64,000 nucleotides of DNA from Cristatella mucedo (Eukaryota > Bryozoa > Phylactolaemata > Cristatellidae), in the NCBI GenBank assembly GCA_009760855.2, contig WPIO01000123.1, forward strand, positions 932,001-996,000. The letters are read 5' to 3'. Position numbers and translations under genes: made by a program. The notes below the pieces were generated by a model that was not told the DNA's origin, ran no database searches, and saw nothing but the letters and a program-made list of their open reading frames with translations. Of the stretch, positions 44,373 through 57,482 are shown piece by piece. Position 1 is the stretch's first letter, and each line of letters begins with the position of its first letter.

Positions 44373-47300
44373 AATATGGGATACAATCTAACAAGCCACA
44401 AGATCCCAGGCTAATAACCCAAGTGGTTTGATGGTTTTGGGACATGGCACTGCACAACGACGAGACTAAAAAGACTTCAGTTGCAATACAACTCCAGCAT
44501 CACGGTCCTAATCAAGACTATTTACTCGTACTGATGCATCGTGCATGACATACACTGACCGAATGCAGGACGTTGGGCTCACATGCTCAAGCCTGCATTG
44601 CAATACGGCAATACAGTGCCAGGCTGGGTGCAAAGTAAGCATTCGGCTTCCGGGTATTAGCAAGAACTAACGTAACCTTAATTCCAGACAAACTGACCTA
44701 ATAACATAAGATGTGTGGAGCTGCCGTGAGGAAATGATGCCTGCCCCTTCATCACACATAGTGGAGCTTGGCAGCAGTGCTGAGATTGTGATTGGCTATG
44801 TGGACACTTGGAGGCAACAACTGACCATATAAGGCAGTAACCATCAATCAGTCGGGTATTCCCCTTGCTGGCAAACACACAGTTATAGGACAAGGACAGA
44901 GGAGGGAAATTCCCTGCAGAAAAGCTGCCAACACTGTTAGGAGCAGCTCAGATGCAGTACCACATGTTTGGTGGTATGTCCATTCACTAATTTGAGGAAG
45001 TTCCACCCCTGCTGTGTGACCCAAATCTAAAAGGACACGGAACATAATCTAGCAATTGCGGAAAAAAATGCTAAAACTATCCATTGGATTCAATGGAAAC
45101 GTTTTTCGGCCGAATTGGCATAGGCTGGTATGGCAGTAGCACTTTTGTTTGAGGAGTCATAGATATCGTTGACATTTGTCGAGCAAAAGGTACTGCTCAC
45201 GTGTTGCTTATGCAGCTTCAGCCTGAAAGAAGACATAAAGTCTCATTATTGGTTAGGCCAGCTAAATATGCCCCAAAGTTCAAGAAGCGTAGCTCACATG
45301 TTTTCTATTCAATAAAGCAAGCAAGACACCGTCTGAGTGGTCTTCAGATTAAGCTGCCATTCAGGCAGATCTATCTCCAGGCTAGGCAAAATGGCGAGGA
45401 TTAAATTTAATTTTCGCATATCCCAAAGCTGGGCATTTTATTCTATAACGGCGTCGGCCAGCCGATTCTCTAGATTGTAGATGCCAGTCGGTTCAATTAG
45501 TGTGATTTTAAGAAAGTAATGTTTACCCACTCTTGAATTATTGGCATGCACTATGCTGACAGAGGTTTTTCTGAAAACGGATGCAAGCTACTTCTGGAAT
45601 ATGCTGCTATTGTCAGCGATCACAATGTCCACGATTTTGATTCACTATGCTGACATGTTTGGCGACTCGTTACTTTGTAGATGCACACTGCAGTGTGAGC
45701 GTGCCAGCTCGACGGAGAGGGCACCAGCCCACAGGGTCTACTCCCTCGGCACATCAACCTATCTGCCACTCTCATCTGCAAGTGCAGCATCGGACTGACC
45801 TTGGAGCAGTGTAGGCTTCGCCCCCTTCCTCAGTGCCATGAGGTCACCACACCAGCCGACACAGAGTCAGACCTATCGAGGCACTCCAGAGCAGCTGGGG
45901 CACCCCATTCGCACCTCACCGACCAAGACACACCTCGGATGTGCGCAGACGCCTTGTTGCAGAGGCTGTCTCAGTCAAACCGGGCCCGAGCCATACAGGG
46001 CATCCTAAAGCCGGCAGCAAAACAACCTATCGGGGTGACCTGGAGGCTTACTGTGCATTCTGGGCGATGGGCTGCAACGACATGTATGACGAGGTTGATG
46101 CACTGCTTTACCGCCTGCTTAGGAGGACAGACCAAGATGATGGCCAACTCCTGCGATTGTTCTCGGACGGTGAGCTGAACGAAAGCCTGGGTCGAGCACA
46201 CGGCACGTCACTGGGGTCGGACCACCTCGAATGCAGGCACATCACCTTGCTCAACCCAGGCTGCAGCCTGATGGCCGCTGTCTTTAGCCCGAGCCTGCTC
46301 ATTCGAGAGGCTCCTCAGTCGTGACCGGTAGCATCGACCATTCTAAGACACAAGCGTGTAGAAGCCATGCTTCCTGTGAACTTGAGACCCATCATGCTCC
46401 TGCCGATGCTATACAAACTCATGCTGGGGGCCCTTTGGCTGCTAGACTTTTCGAAAATATACGAGCTGGTGGATGGCGGTGTGAGCAGCAGAAGCACTTT
46501 TTGCCAAGTGTCCAGGTCTGCCTCGAGCAGTGCTTCTTATAATATAACTAATAATAATAATAATAATAATAATATTAACAGTAACAATAATACATTTGAT
46601 AAAGCACCCTCAGAGAACTCAATCTCTTTCTAGGCGCTTTACATTTGTGTAATGCAAGCACGATCTAATGATTGGTGTAAGCCAGCTCACTATACAACAA
46701 GAATGACTTGGCTTGGGATGACATGCACAGGGTCAGCGTGCAAGTGTGGTTAGTGGCAGCATGCACGGCGTCGGAGCGCATTAGCACATGCTGCGCCACA
46801 GGCGGGGGTATGCATTCTCTATTGCGATGTCAACACACATAAAAGACGGATCGCAGGAGCTCACGAAATGCTGGGATAGATAGGTGTGTTTTTTCGTGAT
46901 CGACGCAGCCGTTAGCACTACCATCGACAAACGGTCATGCGACAGCCTCTCCCTATATGCCTGGACCTACAGAATGCATTTGGAAGCATCCTGCACTCCC
47001 ACTCATGCAGGCCCTGCTCAGCATCACGGTGAGCCTCGTCTTTTGTAGGTTTTTGGAGTGCCTATACACAGGTGCATCGGTGGTGCTGCACGTGAGCGAC
47101 CAAGACCTCACGCTGTTTTATGCACAGCAGGTGATCCTCTGTTGCTATCTATTCTGTTTGAAGTGGCCATGGAGGCGATCGTGACATCAATCCTGGCATG
47201 CGAGGCTTCAGGCTTCCAGATGCATGACTTGAGAAGATCGCATCTCAGCAGTAGAGGAGGCCACCAACATTATTGGCCTAAACACTGGCCAACTTCAGCC

Positions 47301-48740
47301 CCTAGAAATGCCGCCACATCGGCCAGCTTCGCAAGCACTGCACGAAGGTAGGAGGCACCTGCATCACGTGACATTCGCAGCCTGCCCGAAGAGAAACAGC
47401 ATGCTGACACTCTTGAGATACATCCATGCGCTGCACACGGCTCCCCTTGAAGAAGCTCGCCGCCTTGCAGACGTTCTTAATACCCAGACTCCAGTACCTA
47501 TGCTATTGGGAGCTATCACAGGGAACATTGCGGCAGTCATAACCTGGCTGCTCTACCAAGCCACCAGTTCATTCGGTATGCGCTCATCAAATATCGCAGC
47601 TAAAAAAATCAAACTGGTCAAGAAATAAAATTTCCAATGTCTGAAGGAAACCTAGTCTGTTGGCGATGGTAATCAGTAAAAAAAAACATCTCATTTATTC
47701 ACAATCGTAAATGCATGGATCCAATGCCTTGGTTTATCGTTGCTGTTTCACTAGCTGCTCTCAGTTATTCTCCGGTGGCCAAGCTTCTTGTTCCTATCGC
47801 AGCTTAAACATGAAAAGTATCTATCATACATGATGCCCGCCAGTGTCTGGGCAAATACTGACCATATTAGGCAGTAACCATTATTCAGTCGGCAATTTCT
47901 CTGGCTGGCAAACACACAGTTTGTCTGATCAGGACTAAGGAGAGACCTCCCCTCCATTAAAGCTGCCTGCACTGCTAGGAGCAGCTCAGATGTCGTGCCA
48001 CATGTTAGGAGAGCCGTGATAGCACATTGGGTAAGGCTGTTGCTTTTAACGACTTCGGGGCCGAGTACATGAGTTTGAATGCTGTGCTTTGCGATTCTTC
48101 ACTGCTGCTGCAATCACTTGTTATAGCAGTACAGGCACTTCTGGTCGCTATACAAAATAGCCTGTTAAATCAACTAGTATTTTTTAGTAGGTGGTGTGCC
48201 CATTCACTTGATTGAACTAGTTCTACCCGCTATATGACCCTATATAAAAGGACATGCCCAAGTCATCAATCCATTGAAGAATTTTCTTAACACCCTTTTG
48301 TAGTCTTACCGGCGAAGCCCATTGACTGAATTGGCATGCAGCATCAGCCACAATAAGCAAATTCAACTGCCCTACCCTTGTTTAGGCAATCAAAGTAGGC
48401 CTCACTCTTAAACTGCCATGCTTACCCCCTTCGCTTTTAAGAAAGCACGAACGATGCTGTCTGGATGGCATTTTTAGATTCGGTAGCCCGCGTGGACAAA
48501 TCATCAGGCTAAGTAGCAAGACCGAGCTTCAAATCTTGTGTCATCTAACATAGGGCATTTTACAGCAAACCAACTTGGAATAGCCGATTATCCCACCAGT
48601 AGTTGGCCCAACCGTTTTCTGCCTACACACATGTACTTTCCAGCAAGCCCTGGGCTAGACTGAAAGACATAGCCGGCTACTTAGTGATCCTGCCCTGTGG
48701 CCATCACCATATACTCGGATTTGCACTGATCTCAATAAGC
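44373..48740 (+). repeat. Array unit 5
   Basis: Same layout. From about 47,665 to its right end it gains single-base insertions, mostly in short homopolymers, which continue into unit 6. Examples are GGCGATGGTAATC near 47664 and CAGTTTGTCTG near 47918. Confidence 0.9.
45541..47521 (+). pseudogene. R2-like reverse transcriptase remnant, unit 5
   Basis: As in unit 1, with one extra AAT in the triplet tract. Motifs A and B are retained, in different frames. Confidence 0.6.
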
Positions 48741-51700
48741 AATATGGGATACAATCTAACAAGCCACAAGATCCCAGGCTAATAACCCAAGTGGTGGTTT
48801 GATGGTTTTTGGGACATGGCACTGCACAACGACGAGACTAAAAAGACTTCAGTTGCAATACAACTCCAGCATCACGGTCCTAATCAAGACTATTTACTCG
48901 TACTGATGCATCGTGCATGACATACACTGACCGAATGCAGGACGTTGGGGCTCACATGCTCAAGCCTGCATTGCAATACGGCAATACAGTGCCCAGGCTG
49001 GGTGCAAAGTAAGCATTCGGCTTCCGGGTATTAGCAAGAACTAAACGTAACCTTAATTCCAGACAAACTGACCTAATAACATAAGATGTGGAGCTGCCGT
49101 GAGGAAATGATGCCTGCCCCTTCATCACACATAGTGGAGCTTGGCAGCAGTGCTGAGATTGTGATTGGCTATGTGGACCACTTGGAGGCAACAACTGACA
49201 CCATATAAGGCAGTAACCATCAATCAGAGTCGGGTATTCCCCTTGCTGGCAAACACACAGTTATAGGACAAGGACAGAGGAGGGAAAATTCCCTGCAGAA
49301 AAAAAGCTGCCAACACTGTTAGGAGCAGCTCAGATGCAGTACCACATGTTTGGTGGTATGTCCATTCACTAATTTGAGGAAGTTCCACCCCTGCTGTGTG
49401 ACCCAAATCTAAAAGGACACGGAACATAAATCTAGCAATTGCGGAAAAAAAATGCTAAAACTATCCCATTGGATTCAATGGAAACGTTTTTCGGCCGAAT
49501 TGGCATAGGCTGGTATGGCAGTAGCACTTTTGTTTGAGGAGTCATAGATATCGTTGACATTTGTCGAGCAAAAGGTACTGCTCACGTGTTGCTTATGCAG
49601 CTTCAGCCTGAAAGAAGACATAAAGTCTCATTATTGGTTAGGCCAGCTAAATATGCCCCAAAGTTCAAGAAGCGTAGCTCACATGTTTTTCTATTCAATA
49701 AAGCAAGCAAGACACCGTCTGAGTGGTCTTCAGATTAAGCTGCCATTCAGGCAGATCTATCTCCAGGCTAGGCAAAATGGCGAGGATTAAATTTAATTTT
49801 CGCATATCCCAAAGCTGGGCATTTTATTCTATAACGGCGTCGGCCAGCCGATTCTCTAGATTGTAGATGCCAGTCGGTTCAATTAGTGTGATTTTAAGAA
49901 AGTAATGTTTACCCACTCTTGAATTATTGGCATGCACTATGCTGACAGAGGTTTTTTTGAAAACGGATGCAAGCTACTTCTGGAATATGCTGCTATTGTC
50001 AGCGATCACAATGTCCACGATTTTGATTCACTATGCTGACATGTTTGGCGACTCGTTACTTTGTAGATGCACACTGCAGTGTGAGCGTGCCAGCTCGACG
50101 GAGAGGGCCCACCAGCCCACAGGGTCTACTCCCTCGGCACATCAACCTATCTGCCACTCTCATCTGCAAGTGCAGCATCGGACTGACCTTGGAGCAGTGT
50201 AGGCTTCGCCCCCTTCCTCAGTGCCATGAGGTCACCACACCAGCCGACACAGAGTCAGACCTATCGAGGCACTCCAGAGCAGCTGGGGCACCCCATTCGC
50301 ACCTCACCGACCAAGACACACCTCGGATGTGCGCAGACGCCTGTGTTGCAGAGGCTGTCTCAGTCAAACCGGGCCCGAGCCATACAGGGCATCCTAAAGC
50401 CGGCAGCAAAACAACCTATCGGGGTGACCTGGAGGCTTACTGTGCATTCTGGGCGATGGGCTGCAACGACATGTATGACGAGGTTGATGCACTGCTTTAC
50501 CGCCTGCTTAGGAGGACAGACCAAGATGATGGCCAACTCCTGCGATTGTTCTCGGACGGTGAGCTGAACGAAAGCCTGGGTCGAGCACACGGCACGTCAC
50601 TGGGGTCGGACCACCTCGAATGCAGGCACATCACCTTGCTCAACCCAGGCTGCAGCCTGATGGCCGCTGTCTTTAGCCCGAGCCTGCTCATTCGAGAGGC
50701 TCCTCAGTCGTGACCGGTAGCATCGACCATTCTAAGACACAAGCGTGTAGAAGCCATGCTTCCTGTGAACTTGAGACCCATCATGCTCCTGCCGATGCTA
50801 TACAAACTCATGCTGGGGGCCCTTTGGCTGCTAGACTTTTCGAAAATATACGAGCTGGTGGATGGCGGTGTGAGCAGCAGAAGCACTTTTTGCCAAGTGT
50901 CCAGGTCTGCCTCGAGCAGTGCTTCTTATAATATAACTAATAATAATAATAATAATAATAATATTAACAGTAACAATAATACATTTGATAAAGCACCCTC
51001 AGAGAACTCAATCTCTTTCTAGGCGCTTTACATTTGTGTAATGCAAGCACGATCTAATGATTGGTGTAAGCCAGCTCACTATACAACAAGAATGACTTGG
51101 CTTGGGATGACATGCACAGGGTCAGCGTGCAAGTGTGGTTAGTGGCAGCATGCACGGCGTCGGAGCGCATTAGCACATGCTGCGCCACAGGCGGGGGTAT
51201 GCATTCTCTATTGCGATGTCAACACACATAAAAGACGGATCGCAGGAGCTCACGAAATGCTGGGATAGATAGGTGTGTTTTTTCGTGATCGACGCAGCCG
51301 TTAGCACTACCATCGACAAACGGTCATGCGACAGCCTCTCCCTATATGCCTGGACCTACAGAATGCATTTGGAAGCATCCTGCACTCCCACTCATGCAGG
51401 CCCTGCTCAGCATCACGGTGAGCCTCGTCTTTTGTAGGTTTTTGGAGTGCCTATACACAGGTGCATCGGTGGTGCTGCACGTGAGCGACCAAGACCTCAC
51501 GCTGTTTTATGCACAGCAGGTGATCCTCTGTTGCTATCTATTCTGTTTGAAGTGGCCATGGAGGCGATCGTGACATCAATCCTGGCATGCGAGGCTTCAG
51601 GCTTCCAGATGCATGACTTGAGAAGATCGCATCTCAGCAGTAGAGGAGGCCACCAACATTATTGGCCTAAACACTGGCCAACTTCAGCCCCTAGAAATGC

Positions 51701-53120
51701 CGCCACATCGGCCAGCTTCGCAAGCACTGCACGAAGGTAGGAGGCACCTGCATCACGTGACATTCGCAGCCTGCCCGAAGAGAAACAGCATGCTGACACT
51801 CTTGAGATACATCCATGCGCTGCACACGGCTCCCCTTGAAGAAGCTCGCCGCCTTGCAGACGTTCTTAATACCCAGACTCCAGTACCTATGCTATTGGGA
51901 GCTATCACAGGGAACATTGCGGCAGTCATAACCTGGCTGCTCTACCAAGCCACCAGTTCATTCGGTATGCGCTCATCAAATATCGCAGCTAAAAAATCAA
52001 ACTGGTCAAGAAATAAAAATTTCCAATGTCTGAAGGAAACCTAGTCTGTTGGCGAGGTAATCAGTAAAAAAAACATCTCATTTATTCACAATCGTAAATG
52101 CATGGATCCAATGCCTTGGTTTATCGTTGCTGTTTCACTAGCTGCTCTCAGTTATTCTCCGGTGGCCAAGCTTCTTGTTCCTATCGCAGCTTAAACATGA
52201 AAAGTATCTATCATACATGATGCCCGCCAGTGTCTGGGCAAATACTGACCATATTAGGCAGTAACCATTATTCAGTCGGCAATTTCTCTGGCTGGCAAAC
52301 ACACAGTTGTCTGATCAGGACTAAGGAGAGACCTCCCCTCCATTAAAGCTGCCTGCACTGCTAGGAGCAGCTCAGATGTCGTGCCACATGTTAGGAGAGC
52401 CGTGATAGCACATTGGGTAAGGCTGTTGCTTTTAACGACTTCGGGGCCGAGTACATGAGTTTGAATGCTGTGCTTTGCGATTCTTCACTGCTGCTGCAAT
52501 CACTTGTTATAGCAGTACAGGCACTTCTGTCGCTATACAAAATAGCCTGTTAAATCAACTAGTATTTTTAGTAGGTGGTGTGCCCATTCACTTGATTGAA
52601 CTAGTTCTACCCGCTATATGGACCCTATATAAAAGGACATGCCCAAGTCATCAATCCATTGAAGAATTTTCTTAACACCTTTTGTAGTCTTACCGGCGAA
52701 GCCCATTGACTGAATTGGCATGCAGCATCAGCCACAATAAGCAAATTCAACTGCCCTACCCTTGTTTAGGCAATCAAAGTAGGCCTCACTCTTAAACTGC
52801 CATGCTTACCCCTTCGCTTTTAAGAAAGCACGAACGATGCTGTCTGGATGGCATTTAGATTCGGTAGCCGCGTGGACAAATCATCAGGCTAAGTAGCAAG
52901 ACCGAGCTTCAAATCTTGTGTCATCTAACATAGGGCATTTTACAGCAAACCAACTTGGAATAGCCGATTATCCCACCAGTAGTTGGCCCAACCGTTTCCT
53001 GCCTACACACATGTACTTTCCAGCAAGCCCTGGGCTAGACTGAAAGACATAGCCGGCTACTTAGTGATCCTGCCCTGTGGCCATCACCATATACTCGGAT
53101 TTGCACTGATCTCAATAAGC
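48741..53120 (+). repeat. Array unit 6, with an indel-dense first part
   Basis: At 4380 bases this is the longest unit. The excess is due to many one- and two-base insertions between 48,741 and about 50,350. After that point it again matches the other units. One base is also gained near 52620 (TATATGGACCC). Confidence 0.9.
49927..51910 (+). pseudogene. R2-like reverse transcriptase remnant, unit 6
   Basis: Two single-base differences (near 50108 and 50344) join frames that are separate in all other units, giving a 226-codon open frame at 50033-50713. Because the differences lie in the indel-dense stretch, this longer frame is probably an artefact rather than an ancestral form. Confidence 0.55.
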
Positions 53121-56100
53121 AATATGGGATACAATCTAACAAGCCACAAGATCCCAGGCTAATAACCCAAGTGGTTTGATGGTTTTGGGACATGGCACTG
53201 CACAACGACGAGACTAAAAAGACTTCAGTTGCAATACAACTCCAGCATCACGGTCCTAATCAAGACTATTTACTCGTACTGATGCATCGTGCATGACATA
53301 CACTGACCGAATGCAGGACGTTGGGCTCACATGCTCAAGCCTGCATTGCAATACGGCAATACAGTGCCAGGCTGGGTGCAAAGTAAGCATTCGGCTTCCG
53401 GGTATTAGCAAGAACTAACGTAACCTTAATTCCAGACAAACTGACCTAATAACATAAGATGTGTGGAGCTGCCGTGAGGAAATGATGCCTGCCCCTTCAT
53501 CACACATAGTGGAGCTTGGCAGCAGTGCTGAGATTGTGATTGGCTATGTGGACACTTGGAGGCAACAACTGACCATATAAGGCAGTAACCATCAATCAGT
53601 CGGGTATTCCCCTTGCTGGCAAACACACAGTTATAGGACAAGGACAGAGGAGGGAAATTCCCTGCAGAAAAGCTGCCAACACTGTTAGGAGCAGCTCAGA
53701 TGCAGTACCACATGTTTGGTGGTATGTCCATTCACTAATTTGAGGAAGTTCCACCCCTGCTGTGTGACCCAAATCTAAAAGGACACGGAACATAATCTAG
53801 CAATTGCGGAAAAAAAAAAAAATGCTAAAACTATCCATTGGATTCAATGGAAACGTTTTTCGGCCGAATTGGCATAGGCTGGTATGGCAGTAGCACTTTT
53901 GTTTGAGGAGTCATAGATATCGTTGACATTTGTCGAGCAAAAGGTACTGCTCACGTGTTGCTTATGCAGCTTCAGCCTGAAAGAAGACATAAAGTCTCAT
54001 TATTGGTTAGGCCAGCTAAATATGCCCCAAAGTTCAAGAAGCGTAGCTCACATGTTTTCTATTCAATAAAGCAAGCAAGACACCGTCTGAGTGGTCTTCA
54101 GATTAAGCTGCCATTCAGGCAGATCTATCTCCAGGCTAGGCAAAATGGCGAGGATTAAATTTAATTTTCGCATATCCCAAAGCTGGGCATTTTATTCTAT
54201 AACGGCGTCGGCCAGCCGATTCTCTAGATTGTAGATGCCAGTCGGTTCAATTAGTGTGATTTTAAGAAAGTAATGTTTACCCACTCTTGAATTATTGGCA
54301 TGCACTATGCTGACAGAGGTTTTTCTGAAAACGGATGCAAGCTACTTCTGGAATATGCTGCTATTGTCAGCGATCACAATGTCCACGATTTTGATTCACT
54401 ATGCTGACATGTTTGGCGACTCGTTACTTTGTAGATGCACACTGCAGTGTGAGCGTGCCAGCTCGACGGAGAGGGCACCAGCCCACAGGGTCTACTCCCT
54501 CGGCACATCAACCTATCTGCCACTCTCATCTGCAAGTGCAGCATCGGACTGACCTTGGAGCAGTGTAGGCTTCGCCCCCTTCCTCAGTGCCATGAGGTCA
54601 CCACACCAGCCGACACAGAGTCAGACCTATCGAGGCACTCCAGAGCAGCTGGGGCACCCCATTCGCACCTCACCGACCAAGACACACCTCGGATGTGCGC
54701 AGACGCCTTGTTGCAGAGGCTGTCTCAGTCAAACCGGGCCCGAGCCATACAGGGCATCCTAAAGCCGGCAGCAAAACAACCTATCGGGGTGACCTGGAGG
54801 CTTACTGTGCATTCTGGGCGATGGGCTGCAACGACATGTATGACGAGGTTGATGCACTGCTTTACCGCCTGCTTAGGAGGACAGACCAAGATGATGGCCA
54901 ACTCCTGCGATTGTTCTCGGACGGTGAGCTGAACGAAAGCCTGGGTCGAGCACACGGCACGTCACTGGGGTCGGACCACCTCGAATGCAGGCACATCACC
55001 TTGCTCAACCCAGGCTGCAGCCTGATGGCCGCTGTCTTTAGCCCGAGCCTGCTCATTCGAGAGGCTCCTCAGTCGTGACCGGTAGCATCGACCATTCTAA
55101 GACACAAGCGTGTAGAAGCCATGCTTCCTGTGAACTTGAGACCCATCATGCTCCTGCCGATGCTATACAAACTCATGCTGGGGGCCCTTTGGCTGCTAGA
55201 CTTTTCGAAAATATACGAGCTGGTGGATGGCGGTGTGAGCAGCAGAAGCACTTTTTGCCAAGTGTCCAGGTCTGCCTCGAGCAGTGCTTCTTATAATATA
55301 ACTAATAATAATAATAATAATAATATTAACAGTAACAATAATACATTTGATAAAGCACCCTCAGAGAACTCAATCTCTTTCTAGGCGCTTTACATTTGTG
55401 TAATGCAAGCACGATCTAATGATTGGTGTAAGCCAGCTCACTATACAACAAGAATGACTTGGCTTGGGATGACATGCACAGGGTCAGCGTGCAAGTGTGG
55501 TTAGTGGCAGCATGCACGGCGTCGGAGCGCATTAGCACATGCTGCGCCACAGGCGGGGGTATGCATTCTCTATTGCGATGTCAACACACATAAAAGACGG
55601 ATCGCAGGAGCTCACGAAATGCTGGGATAGATAGTGTGTGTTTTTTCGTGATCGACGCAGCCGTTAGCACTACCATCGACAAACGGTCATGCGACAGCCT
55701 CTCCCTATATGCCTGGACCTACAGAATGCATTTGGAAGCATCCTGCACTCCCACTCATGCAGGCCCTGCTCAGCATCACGGTGAGCCTCGTCTTTTGTAG
55801 GTTTTTGGAGTGCCTATACACAGGTGCATCGGTGGTGCTGCACGTGAGCGACCAAGACCTCACGCTGTTTTATGCACAGCAGGTGATCCTCTGTTGCTAT
55901 CTATTCTGTTTGAAGTGGCCATGGAGGCGATCGTGACATCAATCCTGGCATGCGAGGCTTCAGGCTTCCAGATGCATGACTTGAGAAGATCGCATCTCAG
56001 CAGTAGAGGAGGCCACCAACATTATTGGCCTAAACACTGGCCAACTTCAGCCCCTAGAAATGCCGCCACATCGGCCAGCTTCGCAAGCACTGCACGAAGG

Positions 56101-57482
56101 TAGGAGGCACCTGCATCACGTGACATTCGCAGCCTGCCCGAAGAGAAACAGCATGCTGACACTCTTGAGATACATCCATGCGCTGCACACGGCTCCCCTT
56201 GAAGAAGCTCGCCGCCTTGCAGACGTTCTTAATACCCAGACTCCAGTACCTATGCTATTGGGAGCTATCACAGGGAACATTGCGGCAGTCATAACCTGGC
56301 TGCTCTACCAAGCCACCAGTTCATTCGGTATGCGCTCATCAAATATCGCAGCTAAAAAATCAAACTGGTCAAGAAATAAAATTTCCAATGTCTGAAGGAA
56401 ACCTAGTCTGTTGGCGAGGTAATCAGTAAAAAAAACATCTCATTTATTCACAATCGTAAATGCATGGATCCAATGCCTTGGTTTATCGTTGCTGTTTCAC
56501 TAGCTGCTCTCAGTTATTCTCCGGTGGCCAAGCTTCTTGTTCCTATCGCAGCTTAAACATGAAAAGTATCTATCATACATGATGCCCGCCAGTGTCTGGG
56601 CAAATACTGACCATATTAGGCAGTAACCATTATTCAGTCGGCAATTTCTCTGGCTGGCAAACACACAGTTGTCTGATCAGGACTAAGGAGAGACCTCCCC
56701 TCCATTAAAGCTGCCTGCACTGCTAGGAGCAGCTCAGATGTCGTGCCACATGTTAGGAGAGCCGTGATAGCACATTGGGTAAGGCTGTTGCTTTTAACGA
56801 CTTCGGGGCCGAGTACATGAGTTTGAATGCTGTGCTTTGCGATTCTTCACTGCTGCTGCAATCACTTGTTATAGCAGTACAGGCACTTCTGTCGCTATAC
56901 AAAATAGCCTGTTAAATCAACTAGTATTTTTAGTAGGTGGTGTGCCCATTCACTTGATTGAACTAGTTCTACCCGCTATATGACCCTATATAAAAGGACA
57001 TGCCCAAGTCATCAATCCATTGAAGAATTTTCTTAACACCTTTTGTAGTCTTACCGGCGAAGCCCATTGACTGAATTGGCATGCAGCATCAGCCACAATA
57101 AGCAAATTCAACTGCCCTACCCTTGTTTTAGGCAATCAAAGTAGGCCTCACTCTTAAACTGCCATGCTTACCCCTTCGCTTTTAAGAAAGCACGAACGAT
57201 GCTGTCTGGATGGCATTTAGATTCGGTAGCCGCGTGGACAAATCATCAGGCTAAGTAGCAAGACCGAGCTTCAAATCTTGTGTCATCTAACATAGGGCAT
57301 TTTACAGCAAACCAACTTGGAATAGCCGATTATCCCACCAGTAGTTGGCCCAACCGTTTCCTGCCTACACACATGTACTTTCCAGCAAGCCCTGGGCTAG
57401 ACTGAAAGACATAGCCGGCTACTTAGTGATCCTGCCCTGTGGCCATCACCATATACTCGGATTTGCACTGATCTCAATAAGC
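53121..57482 (+). repeat. Array unit 7
   Basis: Same layout. Marks are a 13-base poly-A near 53810, GATAGTGTGTGTTTTTT near 55629 and an extra T near 57128. Confidence 0.9.
54295..56273 (+). pseudogene. R2-like reverse transcriptase remnant, unit 7
   Basis: Same sequence and frame breaks as unit 1. Motif A lies near 55713 and motif B near 55882. Confidence 0.6.

Noticed and set aside
50033-50713. A 226-codon open frame in unit 6 as a restored gene
   Set aside because: It arises from two single-base differences in the indel-dense stretch and is absent from all other units, so sequence error is the likelier cause.
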